The position numbers were made by a program, and so were the translations under genes. Under the pieces are notes generated by a model. It was not told the DNA's origin, did not search any database, and saw only the letters and a list, made by a program, of their open reading frames with translations. Below are positions 54,191 through 64,000 of a stretch of DNA of 64,000 bases, piece after piece. The stretch is from Thereva unica (Eukaryota > Arthropoda > Insecta > Diptera > Therevidae), in assembly GCA_949987705.1 (NCBI GenBank), contig OX465281.1, forward strand, positions 193,489,112 through 193,553,111. The letters run 5' to 3'. Position 1 is the stretch's first letter; each line of letters begins with the position of its first letter.

Positions 54191-54599
54191 AACCACTGGA
54201 GATTATCGTACGGGTTCTGAGATCCATTATGCCACTATGAGTCCATTGGGTTTCCTGTAGAGGTGTGATTGCTATGTCGTACTGTTTCTGTAATAATAAA
54301 AGGGTTGCTGTTGGGTCCGTCCTGTCTTAGCCTACCTTGAGGATCCGTGACGGGTGAGGCTTTACCGTGGTAGGTTGCCAGCCTGGTGGTCAGTCATCAG
54401 CGCATTATAGCCACTGGTTACTATTCTATGAGAGAAGATAAGCTAATATGATCGGGCAGGTCCCTTCCAAGTAAGGTTGGCGTGAGGCTAATAACCTCAC
54501 CCGTAAAAAACAATTATTACAGAACGAGCAACATGCCTCGGATACTGGAATCAACGGGACGACCTCGGAAACGAAAAAGGCAAAAGGATTTATGAATTT

Positions 54600-54973
54600 T
54601 CTCATGGAATGTTCGAACTCTGTGCAGAACTCGAGCTACACAACATCTGGCCGATACCCTGTCAAAGTAAAAAGCTGACATTACCGCTATCCAGGAGATG
54701 AGATGGACAAGGAATAGTATTTTACAAAAACCTTAGTATGACGTACATATTACAGCTGTCATACAAAACACAATGTGCTCGGAGTAGGCTTTATCGTTAG
54801 CAAAAGAATGAAGCCTACCATTATCGGCTTTAAACCAATAAACGACAGGCTATGCACCCTTCGTGTGCAAGGTAAATTTAAGAACATCAGCCTGATAAAC
54901 GTTCACGCACCTAGAGAAGAGTCCCCGGATGATGATAAAGAAGAATTCTTCGAATTAGTTGAACGGGAACTTA
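54600..54973 (+). pseudogene. LINE A copy 2, endonuclease N-terminal part
   Basis: Decayed frame with SWNVRTL-like start, DITAIQEMRWTRNS (near 54690), LGVGFIVSKRMKPTIIGFKP, LCTLRVQGKFKNISLINVHA and the PREESPDDDKEEFFELVERE end at the MITE boundary. Confidence 0.75.
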
Positions 54974-55385
54974 TGCCTAATCTCCAATGGAAAAACCAAC
55001 CACGAACCAACCACGTCCCAGTAGGCTGAATTAGCTGACAAAATGGGTTCACACACATTTCTATCTGTGTAGATGTGAAATGTGAGAAATGTCTGTTTTG
55101 TTATTATTATTACTAGATTAGACTTTTTTGTTGACATATTTTTTGGCGGGATATTGCAATTACAATTAACGTCATTTATGTCTTGATTTTTGACATTATT
55201 TTGTACTGAATTGCCCGCTGAATTTCATGTGGCAACTCAAATGGTTTAACTAACACATACGGAAAAGTTACTCATGTCGACCAAAACATGAGCAAGACGG
55301 GTAATTCAATTTACAATGAGAAGGAATAGGAAAAAACACTTTGGTTGGATGGTTCGTGGTTGGTTTTGCCGTTGGAGATTAGGCA
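54974..55385. mobile_element. Harbinger-type MITE, 412 bp
   Basis: Ends TGCCTAATCTCCAA(T/C)GG and further AAAACCAACCACGAACCA inverted, flanked by TTA at 54971-54973 and 55386-55388. LINE A copy 1 shows the unoccupied site GGGAACTTAATGCCTGC, so boundaries and duplication are confirmed within this window. Confidence 0.9.
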
Positions 55386-55979
55386 TTAATGCCTGCCCCA
55401 GGTATGATGTAAAATCATATTGGGAGATCTGAACGCTGAAGAAGGTATTGGACCCGTATATAGGGAATATGTCGGCAACCACAGCTTGCATGAAAGCACT
55501 AATGACAATCGACAACGAGTAATAGAAATGGTATCAAGTAAGAACTTGGTCGTTAAAAGTGCTAGATTTGTGCGTAACGATATCCATAAAGCCACCTGGG
55601 TATCTCTTGATGGAGCCCCTCGCAACCAAATCGACCATGTGTTGATAGACCGCCGCCACCTTTCAGGTTTGATGACGGTAGGAACGGTGCCAACTTCAAC
55701 TCGGGTCACTTTCTTATTGGTACTCCGAGAACGCATTACAACGCTGAAAAGCTTTGTGTCCGCTGATCGGACTCGAATCAACACAGATTCACTACGCAAT
55801 GAAATGGCCAGAATTAGAACTCGCCCTAGCTCCTGGGGATGAGATGCCCGGCGTTGGACCGGCCTTAAAAATATTGTCATTGGTGATGCTGATTCCATCT
55901 TAGGCAAAAGTCGTAGAGATCGGTATGACTGGTTCAATAATGAATGCAAGCTGGCAACTGAACGTAAGAATGTTGCGTA
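55386..55979 (+). pseudogene. LINE A copy 2, endonuclease C-terminal part
   Basis: LGDLNAEEGIGPVYREYVGN, NDNRQRVIEMVSSKNLVV, KATWVSLDGAPRNQIDHVLI and DRRHLSGLMTV. The following catalytic SDH block is damaged (frameshift near 55690). Ends at ATERKNVAY where the palindromic element begins. Confidence 0.75.
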
Positions 55980-57966
55980 TAGTTGTTTTCAAACCTCGTG
56001 ACATCCCGCGCATGTTCCCCAGCTAAGCTCTTAAAAATGTTTAAAAGCTCAGACAAAAGTTTCACTTAACTCCTCCTATCAAATCACTTGCTGCCATGTA
56101 ATCAGTCGCGACTGCGTATTGCTAAAGGGAGGTGTATTTTTCTGGGACTTCAATGATTATTTAAAAAATTTACAAATTATGACTGAAAAACACCCGTTTT
56201 TATATATTTTTTTTATTTTAAGGTTTTTATATTTTACACATATGCTACAGAAATAATTTGTAGTAGTTTCTACTAAAAAATACGATATTTGTGTTTTTAT
56301 CACTTTGATTACTAGATTTTTGACATTTTCCGCCAGTCGCAAGCGCGCTTCTGCCTGGGGAGGTTAGCTGGTGACAGAATTTCGCTCAAAGGCGGTGCGG
56401 ACATTGGCTTCGCGGTGTGCGCGGATTTTTCACTGACACAAAGTCGCCGTGCTGGTGGTGTCGCGTTCAGACTTTGACACAACTAAAAATCAAAGTTTCA
56501 AGTGGACGTGATACGAAATAAATTGAAAAAGCTGTATGATTTGCGTATTAATTTTCTATCCTACAGGACTTGTATTTTTTCTAGGTACTAATTCCATCAC
56601 CACAATTTCGAAATAATTATGAAATTCAACAAATTTCTTAGCCCCATCACCAGCACACGATTCAAAACATAAACAAAATGCCCACCAACACCAAAACACG
56701 ACTCAAAACACAACACACAAACAACTTTTTTACACTGGACCGCGCGGCAACGCGCAAGAAGTAGAAAGTAAAGCAACTTACGCGGTGTGTGCGTAGTGCT
56801 CAAGCCACATCCCAGTAGGAATTCTAGGAAGGCCTTACCGATGGAGCACTGAAATAAGTACTCATCTGGTAAGGGGTACCCCTTATTTTCTTGGTGCTAG
56901 ATGAGCCCTTACAAACCCCATTACAAGAGAAGGCAGATGGTAAGGTGTAGTCCAGAATTATACCCAAACAAGTGAGAATCTGCCCGGACTCAAGGGAGCT
57001 TTCCTGGAGCTTTCATAAATTTTATAGAAAGAAAGAAAACGGGCAATTATATTCGTCGACATAAAATGCGACGTTAGCATACTCAATAGCGCGGCTCTCA
57101 TTCGATACGGAGGACAAGCAGCTTTGGAGAAGTGGAGAATTTAGTTGGGGGACTGCTTAGGTAAAGCCACTCTCGGGCTTGGAAAAAAAGGCATTTGTAA
57201 AAGATGAAAAAAATAAAAGCATTTCGACACCGGATCACATATCCACAGGCGCCCATGAATATCTCTTTTCGCAATGTTCCATTTGCTGCCTTACTATACC
57301 CCTTACAGATGAGCAGTTCTATAAGTACTCTAAGGTAAGTACCATAGTAAGGCCTTACCCCCTATGACATCGTGTGTAAAAGTAAGCACTTCTGTAAAAG
57401 GGAGTGGTAAGGCCTACCCCTTACCAGTAAGTGCTGATTTCAGTACTTCTGTAAGCTTACCGGTCCTACAGGGATCTCGTTAGTTCGCATTGCAATACAC
57501 ACACTTTACTCTATCTGTCAATGTCCGCACCGCGTTTGAGCGAAATTCTGTCAGCAGCTGTTGTGTTGCTTGCGGCTGCGGAGAACTCTCAATTTATGAA
57601 TGAAAATGCTCATATCTTTAAAAGAAATTTTTCCAGCAATTCTTTTAATTTATTTTAAATTTAGGGATGAGAAATATTTAGCATAATTATAGTAAAATTA
57701 TGCTTATTACGATGGATAAATTGACTTGGTTGAGCAGGAGTTTTACATGCATTTAAAAGCTCTGCTCAACACATATACAGATTAATTAACTTTATTCATT
57801 CGGCATACGCACATCCTTTCCCAAATTATTTTGTTCAGTTTTTTTTTGCGTTTGTTGCCTTTTTAAGTTAAAATAGGGGAAATGATAGAACAAAATTTAT
57901 GAAATTGGGCAACGAGGTGCGCAGAACCCTTCAAATTATTTGTGTCACGGCGTTTGAAAACTTCTA
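55980..57966. mobile_element. Large palindromic non-autonomous element, TA target
   Basis: 1,987 bp, ends TAGTTGTTTTCAAAC/TAGAAGTTTTCAAAC (complement), flanked by TA at 55978-55979 and 57967-57968. LINE A copy 1 has the empty site GCGTACCGAGCC. A second inverted block well inside the ends (GACAGAATTTCGCTCAAA with GCGGTGCGGACATTG, near 56373 and complement near 57520-57560) gives strong palindromy. It contains another MITE at 56811-57473. No transposase. Confidence 0.75.
56811..57473. mobile_element. Nested MITE with CCC(A/T)GTAGGA ends
   Basis: Inverted ends CCCAGTAGGA and CCCTGTAGGACCGGTAAG (complement), with further inverted blocks AGTACTGAAAT and GGTAAGG(G/C)CTTACC-type repeats. AT flanks both sides. 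Non-coding; superfamily not assigned. Confidence 0.55.
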
Positions 57967-58825
57967 TACCAAGCAATGCAGCAGTCTCAGAGAACACGGG
58001 CACGCGAAGAGAACTATAAAGCGCTCAGAAAAGAGGAAAAAAGAATTCACAGACGAAAAAAAGAAGCATGGAAAAAAATCTCTAGAATAGTACAGAGAAC
58101 GATGGCCGAACCAAGCGCGGGAGCTCTACCAAAGAGCCCGCAGTATGACGCAATACACACCACGTTGCACATACTGCAAGGACAAAGAAGGGAATCTGAT
58201 CACCGATCCTAAAGGCATCTTGGAGCGATGGGAAGTGCACTTTCATGAATTGCTAAATGGCGAGCTAATTGAGGATTCGGAGGCTCCACCAATATCTGAT
58301 GATAATGCTGTGCTGCCGCCACCAAGCATAGAAGAAGTTAGCAGAGCCATCAGCCGGGTGCAGAAGACATCCCAGCGGAGCTGGTTAAATATGGAGGGCC
58401 TAGCGATTCATGAATTAATTGTTCAAGTATGGGAGCAGGAAGTGATGCCAGAACACTGGAGCAAAGGCATCCTCTGCCCGGTTCATAAAAAAGGAGATAT
58501 CATAGCGTGCACTAATTATCGCGGTATAACGTTGTTGAGTACCGTGTATAAGATATTCTCCGCTATCCTACAAAACAGGACGGCCCCATACGCTAGAAAC
58601 ATCATAGGCCAATGCCAGGGTGGCTATGGAAAAATGTCTAGAGTTTCTAAACTCAATTCAACAACACTTCATAGACTTTAAAGCGTCCTATGATAGCATA
58701 GCCAGAGTAGGTATAACTATACAAAGTTATGAGAGAATTCGGCATCCCCAACAAACGGACAAGACTAGGTAGGTTGACCATGACCACGGTGTCAAGCCAA
58801 GTAAAGGTATCCGGAACACTGCACT
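57967..58825 (+). pseudogene. LINE A copy 2, linker and RT N-terminal part
   Basis: MQQSQRTRAREENYKALRKE, TYCKDKEGNLITDPKGILER, WEVHFHELLNGELIEDSEAP, SIEEVSRAISR, HKKGDIIACTNYRGITLLST and VYKIFSAILQNR. A deletion near 58370 removes part of the conserved KASGxDGI block, and another near 58615 removes part of the GFSPGKST region. It ends after SQVKVSGTL. Confidence 0.75.
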
Positions 58826-59806
58826 GTGGGGCCAAATCTCAAAAAGCTGGCCAAAACCTAAAAAAAAAGTTTTTAGTTAGGGATTTTTCTATCTCAAATT
58901 GGCTAAAGTGATTCCTAGTGAGATGGAATCAAACGATAATAGGACCCCAGCTGGACCCTCACCCGTGTAATGCCAGTGTGAATGTAGCTTCCAAGGGGGG
59001 AGCAATGATTGTGTATTGAAAAGAGAAAGGGACCCTCGTTTTCAAAAACGCACGAAATTTTTAAAATTTCACCGTTTTTAATAAAACTAAATGGAATCGT
59101 CAGCTGAAGGTTAGTAGAATAGTATAAAATTATATAAAATACTATTTTATCAAATAATAATTTTAGAGAGAGATAGAATTTTACATAGTTTTTGAGTTAT
59201 AAAATTTAAAAAACTCTATGTTACAAAGTAAATATCTAAAATGTTCCGCATTGTTCCACTCTGGAACGATTGGAGATAATAAATTAAAGCATAAGAAATA
59301 AAAACAAAAAAAAAATTAGCGCCTAATATCACCTAATCTGGGTTTAATCGATTCTCTCTCTCTCTGTAATCGTTCCTCAGTCCTTCTCCTACTTGACTCA
59401 TTCTCTGCGTTTCAGCTCTTTTCCCGAAGCGTCATGACAGTAGTTTCTCAATTTTTTTGCTTACGTTTTCTGTTTTGGTGGACTCATGGTGAAAATAATA
59501 CAAGGTGTGCTTAGTTAGTGGACTACATGATATATGTATAGTTATAATAATCGTTTCCAACTTACTGTTCGATACCTACTGTCTATTTTAAACTTTTAAC
59601 TATCATAAATTAGGTTACCAAAAATGTACGATGCTTAATTTGATTTAATTATAAAGCAGTGTGCAATACCGCATAAACAAAATTTTCTTTCTTTCATCAT
59701 GCACGAAAAAATTATAGAGAAAAAACCATGGAAGACATTTTTAAGAGATTTTTAAAAATGAGTGATCCTGTTATTTCTAATTGTCGAGAGATACCAAAAA
59801 AGCCTA
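58826..59806. mobile_element. Foreign segment starting CACTGTGGGGCC
   Basis: Sits between LINE A positions that are about 560 bp apart in copy 1, so the RT catalytic region has been replaced. The left edge CACTGTGGGGCCAAATCTC resembles a DNA transposon terminus (Transib and related ends begin CAC). A short frame at 59728 (MEDIFKRFLKMSDPVISNCR) precedes the LINE junction and could be the start of a transposase, but no right end or duplication is seen. No family is claimed. Confidence 0.4.
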
Positions 59807-60203
59807 GGCGTGTTCGAGAGGAAAATACTTCGGAGGATTTTTGGCCCGTATGTGGGGAAGGACGATTCCAGAGATTCTACAATGACGAGATCTATGAGCG
59901 CCGTCGCGACTTAGATGTTGTGAAGAAAATAAAGCTTGGTAGGCTCCGGTTGGCAGGACATCTAGCTCGTATGAGTGAAGATGAGCTTGCTAGGAAAGTT
60001 CTCTGCGGTAAGACTTTCGGGGTGCGACAGCCAGGGAGACCCAATTTCCAACTTTCGCTGGAAAGATGACGTAGACCAGGACGCTCAGAGCTTAAGGAGG
60101 CCAAACTGGAAGACATCGCCTCAGAATCGGGACTGATGGAGAGAACAGCTGCGAAAGGCCAGGACCGGATCCCGGTTGTATAGCCGTTAAAGCAGAAGAA
60201 GAA
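59807..60203 (+). pseudogene. LINE A copy 2, C-terminal end and tail
   Basis: GEGRFQRFYNDEIYERRRDL, VVKKIKLGRLRLAGHLARMS, ELARKVLCGKTFGVRQPGRP; frame lost near 60050, then the GAA tail. Confidence 0.8.
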
Positions 60204-60465
60204 GGTTGTCAGCCTACCGCCCAACCCCCAACCTGGAGGACCAGTCCGGTAATTGTTTCGTGTTGAGGCGGGGTATATACAAGAGTACCCAGGGTTCACC
60301 TGATGTAAAGTCAACATCTTCGTGGGGGTAGAGGTAGGATTTGGTAGCATACCGGAAGATCTTAGGTCGTGAAGACCTTAGACCGCAGTTGGGGCTCCTC
60401 CTGACTTGTCTCTTTGGTGTACGGCACCACCAAAGGTCACTGAGGCTGTTACTGCCGTTCGATCT

Positions 60466-61555
60466 CCAGATGAAGAAAATTAGCATCGCTAATTTATGAA
60501 CTGAGCACCATTTTCCGAAAGGAGTGACATCGATATTGAAAAGAGTCCGAATTCACTTATTTTATCAAGAAAATCATCAAATATAAGCAAAATCCGCAAA
60601 AGCTTTATAATATCGTTATTGATAACTAATATACGTTTTTTATTTATTAATAACGCTGTGTTATTCACCACGCATCAGCCAATAAATTTATCATTAAATA
60701 ATGAGTTATCGTAATCATCAAGCCCGGTCCATCAAGACCCCCATCCACAATAATTTAATATTTGGAATTTCTCTTAATTATCCCCAAATTACTTACACGT
60801 AAATGAATCGATTATATTTTACTTTTACAGGCATTTAAAAAAAATCCTTTACTGATTTATGCTCTGCATTTTGTGATGCATTTATAATTTTTATTGCATC
60901 AAGCATATCGAAATTTTTCACGAATACAAAGTGAATTATTTTATTGATATCATCACGTCCGACATGCAAATGGCCCTGATTTACATTTTTAATTGCGTGG
61001 AAGTAATCAAAACCCAAAAACTGCACCACTGCAAATAATTGCATGTGATTATCATCAAAATTCAGGATTTATTAATAACCAAGTTATGCAGAATTGCATC
61101 CGCCAATAGCTCACATGGTCAGATTAATTCAACGTTATTAACTGCTACATGGGCCGGGCCGGGGCCGCCTCTTCTCTGTTAATTTGAAAAATGCGGAACT
61201 CTTGTGTCTTTTTTATATTTAAATTTTAGTTGTTAATTTTATGGCGAAAATGTTGTTCTGGCGAACTGAAATGCATTAAAGCAACATTAAACGATATTGC
61301 GGCGGTCAAGTATTCACTTGCTGACACAAAAATGAATTGCTGACATTTCTGTTGGGCGTGAGAAGATAAATAAAAAATGCTTAATGGTAGGGAATTCACG
61401 GCTTCTCACCAAATGTGCAGGACCCGCTCGAATGGGCTCAGAGAATTGTTGAGCTGCATGGTTCAAGGAATTGTTAATTGACGGTCATTGAGTATTACCT
61501 TTTGTGAAATGCTGGTACAAACAAGGCCTTTGCCAGCCCTACATAAACTGCCTAA
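60466..61555. other. Unassigned; small open frame at 60835-61044 (-)
   Basis: A 69-codon minus-strand frame (MQLFAVVQFLGFDYFHAIKN, then HLHVGRDDINKIIHFVFVKN) is balanced in composition and looks protein-like, but I recognise no family. It would need upstream or downstream exons. The rest is AT-rich with a GC-rich GGGCCGGGCCGGGGCC motif near 61151. Confidence 0.35.
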
Positions 61556-62060
61556 TGCTGTAAACATGCTAAGGGCGACGACGAAACTATTTTTCTCAGC
61601 CATGGCGAATGGCCCGACGAAATTTGTTTTGAGCACACATTAAGAGCGACGGCGACATTAATTAAAGAACACACACCGGAATAACCATCTTGCACAGCCG
61701 AGTGCTGCACACGCACACAGGAGCACACGAGAATAGCAACACAAACCCATGTCACATCGCACATGCAACTTTGATATGCGACGACTACGAAATAGAACTT
61801 GGATTGATTCGGTCGCCGAACTCGGCGACGTAGTTATCGCAGTGGTCTGAAGATTGTGCAGCTTCATACAAAAGCGGTGTGTTCTATTCGTTTTTGACAG
61901 TCGCTGAGCAAAGCGATTCGTCGACACCGGTGTGGATTAAATTACTTTATTGAAAAGATATAAAAGATTAATTCAACTATACAAAAATCGTACGCACACT
62001 ACGTTCTCAAAGGCTTTCTACATAAAAGTAGACTGATTTTAACGGTGCGATGAAAAACGG
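61556..62060 (-). mobile_element. Possible 3' LTR of a BEL/Pao-type retrotransposon
   Basis: The minus strand downstream of the pol remnant carries AATAAAG near 61946-61952, a polyadenylation-type signal. Limits are uncertain because the partner 5' LTR is outside or lost. Confidence 0.35.
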
Positions 62061-62700
62061 CACTTAGCCATTATTCTTAACGTGACGTGTTTGTGTCTGT
62101 AGGTGAAGTTCGAAAAGGAGTTTTCAAATCCTCCCCCGGCGAGCTGCCCAGTCCGTTGGTTTCGAAAGGGTAAATCAGCTGAATAGGTCGGTGTAAGGAC
62201 GTTTTTTGCAAGTCTAAGCTCGCAAGAGCGTATTTTTAATATTCTAGATTCCAAAAAAGTCTTTGAGTCTTTGGTCGTCTACTATAACAATATCACCTAC
62301 TTTAATACTGTTTCCGGCAATGGTAGATGTATGAATGTGTGAATGATCGTCGTTCTGCGGCCCAGGAAGAAAATAATTGAGCGTTAGTTGCGTTGCATAT
62401 CCCGCAGGTCATCAGTGATTTAAGTTAGTGGACGTGAGTTGGTCACCCCTTCAATCTCCACTAGCAGGGCGTGAATCTGGTCTTAGCTCAGTGGTGATCG
62501 CCGTCACTGTTGATCGTCCTAGTTCTATAGCTGAAATACCTCGTGTCAAGAGGTCGGTTGGATTATCCTGGCTTCGGCAGTGATTCCAGTATTCGTGAGA
62601 TCTCCCCCCCCCGATGCACAACGTAAGGTTTCCATTTCTCCTTGGTACCTTGGATATATACACCATCAAACTCCATTGAAAGCATTCTAGTTAGGTATGT
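62061..62700 (-). pseudogene. BEL/Pao-type polyprotein C-terminal remnant
   Basis: Minus strand: WNHCRSQDNPTDLLTRGIS (near 62560) matches the W.x.xS..NPADL.SRG motif between RT/RNase H and integrase of BEL/Pao polyproteins. PGPQNDDHSHIHTSTIAG and SIKVGDIVIVDDQRL (near 62290) match the integrase C-terminal GDIVLV..D block. About 1 kb that should lie between them is missing, and frames are broken. Confidence 0.6.
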
Positions 62701-62727
62701 AGATAGCCGAGCTGCTATTAGAGCTTT

Positions 62728-62960
62728 TTTTTTTTATGTGGCAGTGCTAAGCTCAGGAGTCACCCTTTGTACTACCAGTCCGTCATCTCATTTAGTCATG
62801 TCATGGTGCAATGTCTAGCAGTAAGCTTAGTACGGGAGGGAGGGTGGGGAATAGGTTAAGGATTATAAAGGTACGGGGGGGTATTGAAGAAGGTGGTGAT
62901 GAACCCTGCGTTTGAACTCTTGGATGTTGGAATATCTGACCACAGATTCGTAATCTGCCG
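62728..62960 (-). mobile_element. LINE C 3' stub, second copy
   Basis: Homologous to 37683-37910: T-run at 62728-62738, then TATGTGGCA, GTCACCCTTTGTACTAC and GCGTTTGAACTCTTGGAT. Encodes EFKRRVHHHLL on the minus strand before a stop, the end of a CR1/jockey-type protein. Confidence 0.7.
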
Positions 62961-63549
62961 CCAAAAAAACCCTTTATACAAGTTTTGGTGAAAATTGATG
63001 ACGTTTCAACTATATCCAGGGCAAAAAATTCAATAAATATCGTAAAAAATTAAACATTATAAACAAATACTCATAACTTTCGAAATCCTTAAGAGCCCAT
63101 CGAGATTTTTGATGGAGGTGTTAGAGTGACTTCTCCCGAACATTTTGACACCAAAAACGTCCATTTTCGAGATGGTGTATTTGAGAAATTGAGTTTAAAA
63201 GTTTTTTACTATTTTTTGACCTTTAAATAGTTGCCCAAAGTCCCTGTGAAATTTCAGCCAAAACGAAGGGGGGTCGAAAAATTTTGTCCGATTTGACGAG
63301 GAATGTCCCATATGCATCTACGTATTGACTCTTCCAAGCGTGGAATTTCCTTCATATATTAATTCCAGTAACACGTTTTCATCCGCAATGAGTTCATCCC
63401 AGTCGGGATTCAGCCTCCGTTTTGCTTCTCCTCTTCGAAGCACCCGGCCGGCACGGTACACTATCGGTCATGCAGAATGAAATGCCTAAGCCAGTAATAC
63501 CATAGCAAGGTCATGTTTAAGCGCTCCGTGTAATTCAGTTACCTCCCCG
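62961..63549. other. No gene recognised
   Basis: A minus-strand frame near 63350-63450 reads RVLRRGEAKRRLNPDWDELI, which looks like a real but unidentified coding remnant; otherwise non-coding. Confidence 0.35.
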
Positions 63550-63650
63550 TGGGTTTTCTTCATCACCCAGACAGGAAGAAAAGACTACATTTTCGCGAAG
63601 GACTATAGACCAATTAGAGTACATCCTTTGTGCTCAAGACTATAAAGGAG
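63550..63650 (+). pseudogene. RT fragment of an R1/LOA-type LINE
   Basis: TGRKDYIFAKDYRPIRV corresponds to the PKPGKxDY..xKDYRPIS..SF RT motif of jockey/LOA/R1-type LINEs; decayed immediately afterwards. Confidence 0.6.
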
Positions 63651-63659
63651 ATCCGCAGA

Positions 63660-63957
63660 GCTAGATAAAGCTGCGGGGAAGTTAACCCAAGCGCCCGACT
63701 CAAGGCAGTTAATGGCGGTGATATACCATCACGTTCTAGGGCCAGTGGCACCATCGGAGCCTGAGGAAATCCTCACTTTGCTGAAAGCCTTCAACCTTCA
63801 CATCAACACCGATAACTGGAGGATAATCAAAACGGAGCAGACTAACAGGGGTATAATGCTAGTTATTTTGCTCCTAAATGAAGAATACTTAAACCAGTTC
63901 GCAAAGGAAAAATACGCCGTATACTACGGTTTCCAAAAGATCGACCTCTGGCCATGA
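63660..63957 (+). pseudogene. DUF4780-like / LINE ORF1-like fragment
   Basis: The 81-codon frame from 63712 reads LTLLKAFNLHINTDNWRIIK, then GIMLVILLLNEEYLNQFAKE and YAVYYGFQKIDL. The pattern W.(I/V)....TxxxxxxxLxILLNEE..xL.......YGF..I resembles DUF4780/ORF1-type domains of insect non-LTR elements. It follows an RT fragment rather than preceding it, so the order is rearranged. Confidence 0.4.
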
Positions 63958-64000
63958 ATCACAAAACATGAAAACCGATGGCAAAAGCGCAACTCAGAGC

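Larger units (their letters stand above)
54385..60203 (+). mobile_element. LINE A copy 2, split by further insertions
   Basis: Starts GGTGGTCAGTCATCAGCG and ends in a (GAA)n tail near 60193-60203. It is flanked by GGTTGCCAGCCT (54373-54384) and GGTTGTCAGCCT (60204-60215), a 12-bp duplication with one change. Pieces: 54385-54973, 55386-55979, 57967-58825 and 59807-60203. Interruptions: a TTA-flanked MITE, a TA-flanked palindromic element (with its own nested MITE) and a CACTG-starting segment. Confidence 0.85.
54195..60465 (-). mobile_element. RTE-like LINE family 1, copy 2 (5' part only)
   Basis: Minus-strand leader at 60465-60216 and endonuclease start at 54372-54195 (DIAITPLQETQWTHSGIMDL, compare KIATLPETKWTHSGIMDLKT in copy 1). 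They are separated by LINE A copy 2. The element is cut at 54195, next to an unrelated RT fragment. Confidence 0.75.

Overview
This 64 kb window is AT-rich animal DNA, most likely from an insect and probably a dipteran. The one clear host gene, ribosomal protein L37, has a coding sequence close to the fly form. The transposon mix (MADF-carrying Harbinger elements, Helitrons, RTE-like, CR1/jockey-like and RNase H-bearing LINEs, a BEL/Pao-type remnant) also fits an insect. Nothing prokaryotic is visible, and there is no CRISPR array or operon. Most of the window is transposable elements, many inserted inside one another.

Layout. 0-2.3 kb: a MADF-domain exon at the left edge, a GC-rich tandem repeat and unassigned sequence. 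2.3-4.2 kb: a plus-strand LINE remnant (family B). 4.4-14.8 kb: one minus-strand RTE-like LINE (family 1) split by a hAT-like element (8-bp target duplication) and by a Helitron. The Helitron is itself split by an almost full-length LINE A (12-bp duplication), and the hAT-like element contains three further layers. 17.1-21.0 kb: a MITE and then a complete Harbinger element, with an open three-exon transposase gene and a decayed Myb-like partner. 21.1-24.5 kb: LINE fragments and a tRNA-derived SINE. 24.6-29.7 kb: a TTAA-flanked piggyBac-like element containing LINE D, which is split by a 1.7-kb LTR-like insertion. That insertion carries five tandem hairpins whose stems covary, the most unusual structure seen. 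30.3-31.6 kb: a multi-period tandem array broken by a MITE. 33.1-35.1 kb: LINE 3' fragments. 35.5-41.2 kb: a second Harbinger element with a MADF-type accessory gene, its middle replaced by a family B LINE that holds two smaller insertions. 41.7-42.0 kb: RpL37. 44.6-50.2 kb: LINE D and LINE E fragments and tandem repeats. 50.2-52.0 kb: a second Helitron copy with a MITE. 54.1-60.5 kb: a second RTE-like copy split by a second LINE A, which is cut by at least four more insertions. 61.5-64 kb: BEL/Pao-type and LINE remnants.

Function. Apart from RpL37 and possibly the left-edge MADF exon, coding sequence here served transposition: endonuclease/reverse transcriptase for LINEs, and a DDE transposase plus DNA-binding partner for Harbinger. 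Only the 17.7-21.0 kb Harbinger transposase looks intact. Paralogous copies inside the window supply empty sites that confirm several insertion boundaries. Clade names are judged from motifs by eye, without a database search.
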